Translations under genes and position numbers: made by a program
Assembly (NCBI RefSeq): GCF_030823375.1
Contig: NZ_JAUSXB010000001.1
Location: forward strand, 1,984,001 to 2,048,000
Length of the DNA stretch: 64,000 nt
Source: Pseudarthrobacter siccitolerans
Lineage (GTDB): Bacteria > Actinomycetota > Actinomycetes > Actinomycetales > Micrococcaceae
Reading direction: 5' to 3'
The notes under the pieces: generated by a model
What the model was told of the DNA's origin: nothing
Databases searched by the model: none
What the model saw: the letters and a program-made list of their open reading frames with translations, nothing else
Shown: positions 15,942-24,221 of the stretch, one piece after another
Layout: every line of letters starts with the position of its first letter
How positions within the stretch are numbered: position 1 is the first letter of the stretch

Positions 15942-17318
15942 ATGAAAAGCCGCACCGGCCTGCCCAAGGCCACCGCGTTGGAGTCCGCCGCTTTTTTCTT
16001 TGATGTGTTCCTGCCAACCACGGCGAAGGGCCCGATCATCCGCCGGCCAAAGGTGGAGGCAGGAGCGGAACGGCTGGGCCTGGATGACCGGGCAGTCCGC
16101 CGCATGGCCAAGCTCGCCCGGAAATACCGTGAGGGGCCGCTCATGCTCCGGCTCCCGGGGCGCGAGCAAGCCGTGGTGCTGCAGCCGGAACACCTGCATT
16201 ACGTCCTGGCCAACTCACCGGAGCCTTTCTCCCCGGCGAGCAGCGAGAAGAAAGCGGCGCTTGCGCACTTCGAACCACGGTTTGTGCTCATCTCCGAAGG
16301 CCGGGAGAGGACCGCGCGAAGGGCGTTGCAGGAACAGGTCCTGGACGCGCACAGTCCTATTCATCACCTTGCAGCATCCTTCATACCCATCGTCCGGGGA
16401 GAGGCGGACCAGCTGTTGCGGGGCATCAAGGACGGAAGCCCGGCTGGAAACATGGAATTGGGATGGGACCACTTCATCCAGACGTGGGACCGCGTGGTGC
16501 GGCGAAGCATCTTCGGGGATCAAGCCCGTGATGACCACGAACTGACCGACATGCTGGCCAAGCTCCGGGAAAATGCGAATTGGTCTTTCCTCAAGCCCAA
16601 GGACAAGGGTCTACGGACGAAGTTCCTCAGCCGCGTTGAGGACCGGATGAAGAATGCTGAGCCGGGCAGCCTGGCATTTTCCATGGCAAAGATGCACCCC
16701 GGCCAGGACGCGGCGCCGGTAGATCAGATCCCCCAGTGGCTGTTCGCCCTTGAAACGACAGGTATGGCCACCTTCAGGACGCTGGCACTCCTGGCCACGC
16801 ATCCGGAACACTTGGCCGCGGCCAAGGCGGAAGTGGAGCAGGACAGGACGGAACGCCGGCACCTGCCCTTCCTGCGCGCTTGTGTCCTGGACTCTCTGCG
16901 GTTGTGGCCCACGACGCCCATGATCCTCCGCCAGAGCACCAGGGAAGTAGAGTGGCCCGATGGCGACATGCCAGCCCGTTGCGGTGTCCTGATCTACGTC
17001 GCCTACTTTCACCGGGACGAAGCCCACGTCCCCCAGGCGCATTCCTTCACACCGGAGCGCTGGCTGGACAAGAACGGCGATGAGGGCTGGCCGCTGGTCC
17101 CCTTCAGCGATGGTCCGGTGTTCTGTCCCGGACGTCAACTCGCGCTGATGCTGAGCAGCGCCATGCTCGCCTCCCTTATTGAAAAGAGCTCTTTCACCCT
17201 GTCCTCCCCGCAGGCGCTTGGCCCGGAAAGACGCCTTCCCGGTGCGCTCAACAACTTCTCCCTGCGCTTCACCGTCTCCGGCAGCCAGCCGCATCCCAGC
17301 CGGGAGCCGAGTGCCTGA
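15942..17318 (+). CDS. Cytochrome P450
   Basis: This protein has 458 residues. The heme-thiolate loop PFSDGPVFCPGR is complete, with Cys395 as axial ligand. The K-helix, normally E-x-x-R, reads D317-S-L-R (CVLDSLRLWPTTP), a conservative but uncommon change. The I-helix region LFALETTGMATFRTL retains acidic-Thr-Thr. It would be a haem monooxygenase needing ferredoxin partners, none of which is nearby. It follows partner protein A by 15 bases, with a ribosome binding site (AAGAAGGAG) in the gap, so it is probably in the same operon and under GAF-ANTAR control. The substrate is unknown. Confidence 0.88.
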   Translation: MKSRTGLPKATALESAAFFFDVFLPTTAKGPIIRRPKVEAGAERLGLDDRAVRRMAKLARKYREGPLMLRLPGREQAVVLQPEHLHYVLANSPEPFSPASSEKKAALAHFEPRFVLISEGRERTARRALQEQVLDAHSPIHHLAASFIPIVRGEADQLLRGIKDGSPAGNMELGWDHFIQTWDRVVRRSIFGDQARDDHELTDMLAKLRENANWSFLKPKDKGLRTKFLSRVEDRMKNAEPGSLAFSMAKMHPGQDAAPVDQIPQWLFALETTGMATFRTLALLATHPEHLAAAKAEVEQDRTERRHLPFLRACVLDSLRLWPTTPMILRQSTREVEWPDGDMPARCGVLIYVAYFHRDEAHVPQAHSFTPERWLDKNGDEGWPLVPFSDGPVFCPGRQLALMLSSAMLASLIEKSSFTLSSPQALGPERRLPGALNNFSLRFTVSGSQPHPSREPSA

Positions 17319-17422
17319 ACGCGCGCGCCCGGGGAAGGCTCCCGCCGTCGTCATCGCTTCATGCCCGCAGAATCCCTGTGAGCCAAGGGACGGCGGGAAC
17401 GCCTTGGCCCTATGCTGGAACT

Positions 17423-18142
17423 ATGGCGCAGCAACTTCCCCTCGACGAGCTCAGCACTGTGATCGCTCGAATCCAGGGGTTGCTGCTGACGGAAGAAAAG
17501 GTGAAAACGGCCGTCCGGCTCTTAGCCCAGGCGGCCAAGGAGTCGGTTCCGGGCACCATCGGAGCGGGGGTATCCCTCCTGGATGCCCGTGGGCGCCGCA
17601 TCAGCAGCGGTTATACGGACAGGATCGTGGCTCAGACCGACGCCATGCAGTATGAATGCGGCGAAGGCCCCTGCCTGACCGCGTGGGCTACGGAAAAGCC
17701 GGTTCTTCTCGAGGACATCCGGGAGGAGTCCCGGTGGCCGGACTGGCGCAGGGCAGTGCAAGGGCTGCCAGTGCGCTCGGTGGTCAGCGCTCCCCTCATT
17801 GCGGGCAGGGAGTCCATCGGCGCACTGAAGTTGTATGCCGCGGCCCCCAACACTTTTGACGAATCCAGCACCGCCTTGCTTCAACTTTTTGCGGCGCCGG
17901 CCGCCACGCTGCTCTCGCACATCCAGGCCAGCGAGGCACCCCACAAAATGACCGAGGGCCTGCAGACATCCTTGTACAGCCGTGACCTTGTGAACCGTGC
18001 ATGCGGCGTGCTGATGGAGCGCCTGGGGATCAGCCACGAAGCGGCCCTGCAGTGGTTGATCAGGCAAGCGCGGGACGAGAACACAGCATTGCAGGACATC
18101 AGCGCGCACGTCCTGGCCGGGACGCCGGCGCCCGGGTCGTAG
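17423..18142 (+). CDS. GAF-ANTAR regulator 4
   Basis: This 239-residue protein is closely similar to regulator 3 from its first residues (MAQQLPLDELSTVIARIQGLLLTEEKV in two blocks). The GAF domain has GAGVSLLD, GEGPCLTAWATEKPVLLEDI and RSVVSAPLIAG. The ANTAR helix is YSRDLVNRACGVLMERLGIS. It probably arose by duplication of the regulator-partner module. ATG 17423 is chosen by paralogy; the ribosome binding site is weak. Partner protein B starts 9 bases after its stop. Confidence 0.87.
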   Translation: MAQQLPLDELSTVIARIQGLLLTEEKVKTAVRLLAQAAKESVPGTIGAGVSLLDARGRRISSGYTDRIVAQTDAMQYECGEGPCLTAWATEKPVLLEDIREESRWPDWRRAVQGLPVRSVVSAPLIAGRESIGALKLYAAAPNTFDESSTALLQLFAAPAATLLSHIQASEAPHKMTEGLQTSLYSRDLVNRACGVLMERLGISHEAALQWLIRQARDENTALQDISAHVLAGTPAPGS

Positions 18143-18151
18143 GAAGCGCCC

Positions 18152-18499
18152 ATGGGCTTTGATCCTAACGAACCCGAACAACGGCGCAGGCTGCGTTCAG
18201 CCATGAGGGCCGCAGGCATCTCCGTGTCCGAGTTGTGGCTGAAGTATTTCGGCATGTCCGGAGACGCCGGCGAATACGAGGTGGAGGCATACCTGCAGGG
18301 GCTCCTGTCATTGCCACCGGTACAGCGTGACCTGCTCGCGTTGGCGGCCAACGAGCTCATTGACGACCTTCCCCGGCCACGGGCACCGTACTCTGACGAT
18401 TTCGACGGTGGTCCAGGCCCCAGCCCAAGCACCTCCGGTCCCGCCGCACAAGAGATCCGGAAAGATGGCACCGGCGCGCAATCGGAAGCGGACGAGTAG
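18152..18499 (+). CDS. Small partner protein B
   Basis: This 115-residue paralogue of the 15636 product has the core ELWLKYFGMSGDAGEYEVEA, then YLQGLLSLPPVQRDLLALAA and NELIDDLP. About 30 extra residues at the C-terminus are Gly/Pro/Ser-rich, then acidic, and probably unstructured. Nothing indicates an enzyme. It directly follows GAF-ANTAR regulator 4, repeating the same gene order as the 14.9-15.9 kb pair. Confidence 0.78.
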   Translation: MGFDPNEPEQRRRLRSAMRAAGISVSELWLKYFGMSGDAGEYEVEAYLQGLLSLPPVQRDLLALAANELIDDLPRPRAPYSDDFDGGPGPSPSTSGPAAQEIRKDGTGAQSEADE

Positions 18500-18668
18500 A
18501 TCGAAGGACCGGGCGTATCAATAGGTCCGGCACCGGCGTAGTGTCGGTAGTAGGAGATTTCGGGATAGCCAACAGATCCAGAGGTTGAATGATCGGGTTC
18601 CCCGCGTAGAGAGCGGAGGCCGCCAGCCAGGGGCATGTGCCCACGGCGCACCCATGGATCGAGGGCCG

Positions 18669-19400
18669 ATGGCCCAGGACAGCAGCCTTACCACTTCGGA
18701 CCAGATGCAGGATTTGCTCCTCGAAAGTCCCGGGTTCCCTGAGTTCCTCCTGGGTTTGGCCACTATCTCCGCCTCGTTGCTCGGCTCCGACGGTCTGGTC
18801 ACCTGCACCATCACCGTGGAGCGCGACGGAGGCCCTGCAACGGTTGCGAGCAGCAGCGAGGAGGGGCGGCGGCTGGATGAAACGCAGTACGCGTTCGACG
18901 ACGGCCCCTGCCTGACTGCCGCACGGCAGCAGCGCCTGGTGTTGATCCCGGACCTGAAAAGCGACCAGCGCTGGAGCGACTATCTGGACGCCGCACTCCG
19001 GGAAGGCGTGCGCTCCGTACTGGCTGTCCCCATCCCCACAGACCCCTTTTCGCATGCCGGATTGAACTGCTATGCAAGCACGGTGGGCGCCTTCAACGAG
19101 GCGACAATAGCGCTTCTCGGACAGCACGCGGCGGCCATGTCCCGTGTGCTCCGGATCGCCCTGCGGCTGCACGGGGCGGAAATCCATCCGGACCACCTCC
19201 GTGCTGCGCTGAAGTCGCGGGCCGTGGTGGACGCGGCCGTGTCGCTCATCATGCTCCAGCAGCACGGCGGACGGGAAGGCGCGCTGGAGGTGCTTCAACT
19301 GGCCGCGAAGTCCGGTAACCGCAGGATGCAGGACATCGCCACTGACATCGTCCGTGGAGCCGCACTCCCCGGAACCCAGCGAGACGGAGGGCAGGAATGA
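18669..19400 (+). CDS. GAF-ANTAR regulator 5
   Basis: This protein is 243 residues from ATG 18669 (GAGGG just upstream; 18654 is an alternative). The GAF domain has FDDGPCLTAARQQRLVLIPDL and GVRSVLAVPIPT. The ANTAR segment is KSRAVVDAAVSLIMLQQHGG then RRMQDIATDIV; it keeps the helix pattern but lacks the usual G-x-[IL]-M glycine (VSLIM). Its last codons overlap the start of partner protein C by an ATGA junction, so the two are translationally coupled. Confidence 0.85.
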   Translation: MAQDSSLTTSDQMQDLLLESPGFPEFLLGLATISASLLGSDGLVTCTITVERDGGPATVASSSEEGRRLDETQYAFDDGPCLTAARQQRLVLIPDLKSDQRWSDYLDAALREGVRSVLAVPIPTDPFSHAGLNCYASTVGAFNEATIALLGQHAAAMSRVLRIALRLHGAEIHPDHLRAALKSRAVVDAAVSLIMLQQHGGREGALEVLQLAAKSGNRRMQDIATDIVRGAALPGTQRDGGQE

Positions 19401-19648
19401 ATCCCTTTGAAACTGACGGCCCGGAGCCAGCGGACCGGGCCTTCGAAGAACGGCGGGGCACAGCGGAGCGTTTCCGCAAGACCGACCTTCCGCTGGCCCA
19501 ACTGTGGACGTACTACTACGGGCTGGGCGGCGGAATCGACGAGACGTCCCTGGATGCCTATCTTCACGAGGCACTCGACATCCCGGCCGGGCAAGTCGCG
19601 CTGATCGCCATGGCTTTGACGGAACTGATGGAAGGCGAAACCCAATGA
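19397..19648 (+). CDS. Small partner protein C
   Basis: This 83-residue member of the partner family is more diverged: QLWTYYYGLGGGIDETSLDA, YLHEALDIPAGQVALIAMAL, TELMEGE. It keeps the LW..YY/F.GG...E....DAYL pattern and the final E-L motif. It is locked between two GAF-ANTAR genes by ATGA overlaps on both sides (19397-19400 and 19645-19648), the tightest arrangement of the three modules. Confidence 0.78.
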   Translation: MNPFETDGPEPADRAFEERRGTAERFRKTDLPLAQLWTYYYGLGGGIDETSLDAYLHEALDIPAGQVALIAMALTELMEGETQ

Positions 19649-20433
19649 CGAACCACGAACCCATGGCCGGAAACTTTGGCGCCTTGCCTCAGGCCGCCCC
19701 GGCCATCCAGGCATCCCCGGACATGGAAACGCGGCTGCAGGGACTGGTTCTGGCCAGCAAGGATGTCATCAGCTTCCTGACCGATCTCGCGGTGCTGGCC
19801 TCCTCCAGGCTGTCCTCCCCGGGCAACCGTATCCACACCGGCGTCACCGTTATCCGGCGCAAGAGGCCCGAAGCCCTTGCCAGCAGCGATGCGGCGGCCA
19901 GAGCACTGGATGAGCTGCAGAACGGGTTCGGCGACGGTCCGTGCCTGACGGCCCTTCGCAACGGAACCACCCTCCTGGTTCCCGACCTGACCGACGAGCG
20001 GCGGTGGGCTCCGTATGTCAAGGCCGCCCGGGAGCATGGCGTCTGCTCGATCCTTGCAGTACCAATGGATCTGGCCGGCGAGGCCGAAGGCGTGATGAAC
20101 CTGTATTCCGGCTGCAGCAGCGGGTTCACTGCCGAGGATATTTCCACCGCGGAAGCGTTCGCCAGCCAGGCCGCCAGTTCACTGCGGCTGGTCCTTCGGA
20201 TCGCCCAGCTCAGTGAGGCCAGAAACGACCTCGCAATAGCGATGCAGTCCCGCACCGTGATCGATATGGCCATCGGAGCCATCATGGCCGAGAACAGGTG
20301 CACCCGGGACGTGGCCTTCAACATCCTGACCAAGGCCTCCAGTGCCCGTAATATCAAGCTGCGCGAAGTGGCGGCTGCCGTCATTTCATCCATTTCGGGC
20401 GAGAAGCAGATCGACACCTACTTCGACGAATAG
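19645..20433 (+). CDS. GAF-ANTAR regulator 6
   Basis: This 262-residue protein resembles regulators 1 and 2 more than 3-5. The GAF domain has VIRRKRPEALASSD, FGDGPCLTALRNGTT and GVCSILAVPMDLAGEAEGVMN. The ANTAR domain is QSRTVIDMAIGAIMAENRCTR then KLREVAAAVISS. The tail is IDTYFDE. ATG 19645 overlaps the stop of partner C. It probably works with regulator 5 and partner C, since all three are coupled. Confidence 0.88.
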   Translation: MTNHEPMAGNFGALPQAAPAIQASPDMETRLQGLVLASKDVISFLTDLAVLASSRLSSPGNRIHTGVTVIRRKRPEALASSDAAARALDELQNGFGDGPCLTALRNGTTLLVPDLTDERRWAPYVKAAREHGVCSILAVPMDLAGEAEGVMNLYSGCSSGFTAEDISTAEAFASQAASSLRLVLRIAQLSEARNDLAIAMQSRTVIDMAIGAIMAENRCTRDVAFNILTKASSARNIKLREVAAAVISSISGEKQIDTYFDE

Positions 20434-20745
20434 ACACGTGGCCGGCGTCGCCCTCCCTTGCCGACGTGATGAGTCTCACCTGCAACAATTGCCGGTTTCG
20501 GTTGTGGCGCTTCGCCGGCTCTGGGCACTATGGAAAAGCAGGGCAGCCGCCGCTGGGTTCACGCTCCCGGCAGCCTGGTGTGCTTGGTCACATCAGCCCT
20601 GTCCCGGTTGCTAATACTTAAAGCAACCTGCACCATGGAAGTACGGGAATGCGCTTTCCCACCTGCAGTCCATCCTCACCGACGAGGACACGGCCCGGGC
20701 AACGAAGACTCCGGACCGCCAACCGCATGAAATGGAAGTTGAATA
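20434..20745. other. Gene-poor stretch between regulator 6 and a small ORF
   Basis: No gene with a credible start was found here. A plus-strand frame from about 20629 reads ...YGNALSHLQSILTDEDTA... and ends with TAA at 20744-20746, overlapping the next ATG as TAATG, but it has no start codon. It might be a decayed 5' neighbour. Nothing else was recognised. Confidence 0.3.
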
Positions 20746-20940
20746 ATGACGTTCGATGCCAATAACTCCGTGACCCTCAAGATCTGGGACCGGTCAGCCC
20801 TCCACCACACGCTTGACGCCGCGGTGAGTGACCTCTCGGCCCGCCACAACACCACTTCGTGCCGCATTGCCGTCACCTGCAGCGGGCCCAACACGTTCAC
20901 GTTGAGCGTCCGTGACGAGGGCGCCCTCGCATCGGCCTAA
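20746..20940 (+). CDS. Small hypothetical protein
   Basis: This 64-residue frame starts at ATG 20746 with a weak GGAAG upstream and alternating strand-like segments (NNSVTLKIWD, SCRIAVTCSGPNTFTLSV). I do not recognise the family. It ends just before the inverted repeat at 20958, which would terminate it, and this supports real transcription. Confidence 0.5.
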   Translation: MTFDANNSVTLKIWDRSALHHTLDAAVSDLSARHNTTSCRIAVTCSGPNTFTLSVRDEGALASA

Positions 20941-20957
20941 CTTCCGGAAAACAAAAC

Positions 20958-21000
20958 TGCAGCGGACGACGGCGGGAGGTTTCCGCCGTCGTCCGCTGCA
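20958..21000. terminator. GC-rich inverted repeat, copy 2 (bidirectional terminator)
   Basis: Perfect 18-bp arms (TGCAGCGGACGACGGCGG and complement) flank a 7-base loop. It sits between the convergent 20746 gene and the arsenic operon, so it can end both transcripts. Confidence 0.75.
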
Positions 21001-21058
21001 GTTAATTGCCGCCCGGGTAGGTGCTGCTCATGGCCGCTGGCCGGCACGATGGGGGTGA

Positions 21059-21136
21059 TCAGCAGCAGTCCTGATCGTCGTCGCAGCAACCGGAGTCGCC
21101 GCAGCAACCGGAGTCGCCGCAGCATCCTGTCGTCAT
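21059..21136 (-). CDS. Cys-rich 25-residue peptide at the end of the arsenic operon
   Basis: A short frame from ATG 21136 to TGA 21059-21061 has a strong ribosome binding site (GGAGGGGGTGAG about 5 bases upstream). It encodes 25 residues, eight of them Cys in four CC pairs: two repeats of CCGDSG, then CCDDDQDCC at the end. Two 18-bp direct repeats underlie it. The stretch follows trxB by 29 bases and precedes a strong terminator, so it should be the last gene of acr3-arsC-trxB. Paired thiols with acidic residues suggest binding of arsenite or another soft metal, like a miniature metallothionein. That role is inference. Confidence 0.6.
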   Translation of the reverse strand: MTTGCCGDSGCCGDSGCCDDDQDCC

Positions 21137-21165
21137 TCCGCTCACCCCCTCCCCTGTTCCGGATC

Positions 21166-22170
21166 CTAGCTGTGGGTTGGTTCCTCAACCAGCGCGGTGG
21201 CGATGCTGTCCGCATCCTCCAGCGCCGCGAGGTAGCGTTCGGCGTCGAGGGCGGCCGCGCAGCCGGTGCCCGCGGCGGTAATCGCCTGGCGGTAGCGGTG
21301 GTCCACGGCGTCGCCGCAGGCGAAAACGCCGGAGAGGTTGGTGACGGTAGTGGGGGCGTCCACCTTGATGTAGCCGTCCCCGTCCAGGTCCACCTGGCCG
21401 GTCAGCAGTTCGGTGCGCGGCACGTGCCCGATCGCGACGAAAATGCCGGTGGCCGAGTGTTTCCGGGCCTCCCCGGAGCGGGTATCCGTCAGCGTGACGC
21501 CATTGACTTTCCCGTCACCGTGGATGGCGGTGACGGCGGAGTTCCAGGCGAACGTGATCTTGGGGTTGTCCTTGGCCCGCTGCGCCATGATGCGGGAGGC
21601 GCGGAGTTCGTTTTTCCGGACCACGACGGTGACTGACTTTCCGAACCGGGTCAGGAACATTGCTTCCTCCATGGCCGAATCACCGCCGCCCACCACGATG
21701 ATGTCCTGTTCGCGGAAGAAGAACCCGTCGCAGGTGGCGCACCAGGAAACACCGTGGCCGCTGAACTTCTTCTCCTCCGGCAGGCCGAGTTCCTTGTACG
21801 CCGAGCCGGTAGCCAGGATGACGGCCGGGGCGCGGTGGGTTTCGCCGCCGCCGGTGACCACCGTCTTAACGTGGCCCTTCAGCGAAACCTCCGTGACGTC
21901 GTCGAACACTACCTTGGCGCCGAACTTCTCAGCCTGCTCCTGCAGCCCGTCCATGAGTTCCGGCCCCTGGATGCCGCCGGGGAAGCCGGGGAAGTTTTCC
22001 ACTTCGGTGGTGTTCATCAGCGCACCGCCGGCGGTGACGGATCCCGCAAGCACCAGCGGCGCAAGGCCCGCGCGGGCTGCGTAGATCGCGGCGGTGTAGC
22101 CGGCGGGGCCGGAACCGATGATAATCAGCTGTTCGGTTGCGGGATGCTGGTTGTTCGCGTCAATGGTCAC
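21166..22170 (-). CDS. trxB: Thioredoxin-disulfide reductase
   Basis: This 334-residue flavoenzyme has an FAD-binding [18 protein letters not shown] at the N-terminus, redox-active C144-A-T-C147 ([11 protein letters not shown]), NADPH-binding [12 protein letters not shown] and the closing [17 protein letters not shown] motif. It uses NADPH to reduce thioredoxin. The operon position after arsC suggests it supplies electrons for arsenate reduction. It may be a dedicated copy; a housekeeping trxB is expected elsewhere. GTG 22170 has GGAAG upstream. Confidence 0.93.
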   Translation of the reverse strand: MTIDANNQHPATEQLIIIGSGPAGYTAAIYAARAGLAPLVLAGSVTAGGALMNTTEVENFPGFPGGIQGPELMDGLQEQAEKFGAKVVFDDVTEVSLKGHVKTVVTGGGETHRAPAVILATGSAYKELGLPEEKKFSGHGVSWCATCDGFFFREQDIIVVGGGDSAMEEAMFLTRFGKSVTVVVRKNELRASRIMAQRAKDNPKITFAWNSAVTAIHGDGKVNGVTLTDTRSGEARKHSATGIFVAIGHVPRTELLTGQVDLDGDGYIKVDAPTTVTNLSGVFACGDAVDHRYRQAITAAGTGCAAALDAERYLAALEDADSIATALVEEPTHS

Positions 22171-22207
22171 GGCAGGCTTCCTTTTGCGTAGGGCGTTTGG
22201 GAACAGG

Positions 22208-22642
22208 CTACTGGGCGTCCGGGTGCTGCGCGGGCACCAGTTCAGTGATCAGGTTCTCGATCCGGGTCTTGATCTCATCGCGGATGGGCCGGACGGCGTC
22301 CACGCCCCGGCCGGCGGGATCCTCCAGGACCCAGTCTTCATAACGCTTTCCAGGGAAATACGGACATTCATCGCCGCAGCCCATGGTGATCACCACGTCG
22401 GATTCCTTCACCGCCTCGGCGGTGAGGACCTTCGGCAATTCGGCGGACATGTCGATGCCCAGCTCTGCCATGGCTTCGACGGCGGCCGGGTTCACTTTGT
22501 CTGCGGGCCGGGAACCTGCCGAGCGCACCTCCACTGTGCCCTTGGCCATGGTAGTCAGGAACGCGGCGGCCATCTGGGAACGGCCCGCGTTGTGGACGCA
22601 GACGAACAATACGGAGGGCTTCCTGGCGGTTTCGGGGATCAT
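22208..22642 (-). CDS. arsC: Arsenate reductase, low-molecular-weight phosphatase type
   Basis: This 144-residue cytosolic enzyme has the P-loop [11 protein letters not shown] with nucleophile Cys15. The [25 protein letters not shown] segment carries further cysteines and the catalytic Asp of DPAG. It reduces arsenate to arsenite for export by the Acr3 pump. The electron donor could be thioredoxin (trxB is next) or mycothiol, the usual actinobacterial thiol. ATG 22642 has AGGAGA upstream and lies 23 bases after the acr3 stop. Confidence 0.92.
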   Translation of the reverse strand: MIPETARKPSVLFVCVHNAGRSQMAAAFLTTMAKGTVEVRSAGSRPADKVNPAAVEAMAELGIDMSAELPKVLTAEAVKESDVVITMGCGDECPYFPGKRYEDWVLEDPAGRGVDAVRPIRDEIKTRIENLITELVPAQHPDAQ

Positions 22643-22665
22643 GGTCTCTCCTGGGATTCGGGGGT

Positions 22666-23763
22666 TCAGCGGGCGCCGGGAGCGAAGGCGAAGTAGCGCC
22701 TGCGCACCCACAGAGCCGCGTATACAAGTGCAACAAGTGCGGGCACTTCAATCAAGGGTCCGACGACGCCGGCGAGCGCCTGCCCGGACGTCACACCGAA
22801 GGTGCCAATCGCCACCGCGATGGCCAGTTCGAAGTTGTTGCCGGCGGCAGTGAACGCGAGGGTGGTGGTTTTGGCGTAGCCAAGGCCCAGCCGCTTCCCC
22901 ACCAGCATGCCCGCCGCAAAGACCACCACGAAGTAGACCAGCAGCGGCAGCGCAATCCTTGCCACGTCCAGGGGCTTGGAGGTGATGCTGCCGCCCTGGA
23001 GGGCGAACAGCAGGGTGATGGTGAAGAGCAGGCCGTACAGCGCCCATGGCCCGATTTTGGGAAGAAAAGCGGATTCATACCAGTCCCGGCCTTTTGCCTT
23101 TTCTCCGACGGTCCGGGTGAGGAAGCCGGCCAGCAGCGGGATTCCCAGGAAGATCAGTACCGAGGCTGTGATAGCTCCGAAGGCGAAGTCTGCGCTGGTG
23201 GCGGGCAGGCCCAGCCAGGACGGCAGGAGTTGGAGGTAGAACCAGCCCAGCGCTCCGAAGGCGAGCACCTGGAAGATGGAGTTGATGGCTACGAGGACGG
23301 CGGCAGCCTCACGGTCTCCGCAGGCGAGGTCGTTCCAGATCATCACCATGGCAATGCAGCGGGCCAGCCCAACGATGATGAGTCCGCTGCGGTACTCAGG
23401 CAGGTCTGCCAGGAACAGCCAGGCCAGGACGAACATAAAGGCCGGAGCCAGGAGCCAGTTGATCACCAGCGAGGAGACCAGCAGCTTCCTGTCCCCGATG
23501 ATGCGCCCGGCCTGGTCGTAGCGGACTTTGGCGAGCACCGGATACATCATCACCAGCAGCCCGATGGCGATGGGGAGCGAGACCTCCCCCACCTTGACGG
23601 CTTCGAGCGCCGTGTCCAGGCCCGGGACCAGATTCCCTAGAGCGAGGCCCAGCAGCATCGCCGCAACGATCCAGACGGGAAGGAACCGGTCCAGCGTGGA
23701 GAGTTTTCCGACGACCGCGGCCTCTCCCGGAGCAGGTGGCGGCGGTTGGGTCTGGGTGCTCAC
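22666..23763 (-). CDS. acr3: Arsenite efflux transporter, ACR3 family
   Basis: This protein of 365 residues has ten predicted membrane helices. The conserved ACR3 motif GLARCIAMVMIWNDLACGD, with the functional Cys in helix 4, and the later FTAAGNNFELAIAVAI motif are present. It expels arsenite across the membrane. GTG 23763 follows AGGAGA closely. The frame continues upstream to 23850 but would overlap the promoter. It is the first gene of acr3-arsC-trxB-Cys peptide, transcribed away from arsR. Confidence 0.92.
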   Translation of the reverse strand: MSTQTQPPPPAPGEAAVVGKLSTLDRFLPVWIVAAMLLGLALGNLVPGLDTALEAVKVGEVSLPIAIGLLVMMYPVLAKVRYDQAGRIIGDRKLLVSSLVINWLLAPAFMFVLAWLFLADLPEYRSGLIIVGLARCIAMVMIWNDLACGDREAAAVLVAINSIFQVLAFGALGWFYLQLLPSWLGLPATSADFAFGAITASVLIFLGIPLLAGFLTRTVGEKAKGRDWYESAFLPKIGPWALYGLLFTITLLFALQGGSITSKPLDVARIALPLLVYFVVVFAAGMLVGKRLGLGYAKTTTLAFTAAGNNFELAIAVAIGTFGVTSGQALAGVVGPLIEVPALVALVYAALWVRRRYFAFAPGAR

Positions 23764-23798
23764 GGTTCTCCTGGGAGGCTCAGCCGGGACTGAACAAG

Positions 23799-23851
23799 AT
23801 TGATGGCTATCGATACGTGCAGTATGACCAGCTATATCGATGGATGTCAAT
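23799..23851. promoter_or_regulatory. ars divergent promoter region with ArsR-type dyad
   Basis: Half-sites ATTGA-N5-ATCGAT (23799-23814) and ATCGAT-N5-TCAAT (23836-23851) form an inverted pair. For acr3 a minus-strand TTGACA (23845-23850) and CATACT (23821-23826), 18 bases apart, lie within it. For arsR, TTGATG (23800-23805) and TATGAC (23823-23828), 17 apart, lie on the plus strand. One ArsR complex could thus close both promoters. The role is inferred. Confidence 0.6.
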
Positions 23852-23870
23852 CTGTTGCATAATGGGGTTC

Positions 23871-24221
23871 ATGGCAGCCCAGCAGACCCTCGAACCCGTG
23901 GTTGACGACTCCTGCTGCGTTCCTTCCGGGAAGCCTGCCTTGGGCGCCGAGGATGCCCGGCAGAAGGCACAGGTCTTCAAGGCGTTGGCCGACCCCAACC
24001 GGCTGCGCCTGCTGTCCATTGTTAAAGCCGGGGAGTCCGGAGAGGCCTGCGTGTGCGACCTGACCGAGCCCTTGGACCTCGGGCAGCCCACTGTCTCACA
24101 CCACTTGAAAGTCCTCGTGGACGCCGGGCTGCTTCACCGTGAGAAGCGGGGCACGTGGGCCTACTATTCCCTGGTTCCAGGTGCACTCGACGAGGTGGCC
24201 GGACTCCTGGGGACGCTGTGA
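23871..24221 (+). CDS. arsR: ArsR family arsenic-responsive repressor
   Basis: This 116-residue winged-helix protein has KALADPNRLRLLSIV, then C60-V-C62-DLTEPLDLGQPTVSHHLKVL as recognition helix region. The CVCDL motif is the usual arsenite site; an extra DDSCCVPSG pair lies at the N-terminus and might add a third ligand. Arsenite binding would release it from the divergent promoter. ATG 23871 has GGGG upstream; ATGs at 23844 and 23862 are in frame but less well placed. Its TGA overlaps the GTG of the next gene. Confidence 0.92.
   Translation: MAAQQTLEPVVDDSCCVPSGKPALGAEDARQKAQVFKALADPNRLRLLSIVKAGESGEACVCDLTEPLDLGQPTVSHHLKVLVDAGLLHREKRGTWAYYSLVPGALDEVAGLLGTL

Noticed and set aside
20629..20746. 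Small gene ending in TAATG before 20746
   Set aside because: The frame is protein-like but has no start codon downstream of the previous stop, so it was only mentioned as a possible remnant.
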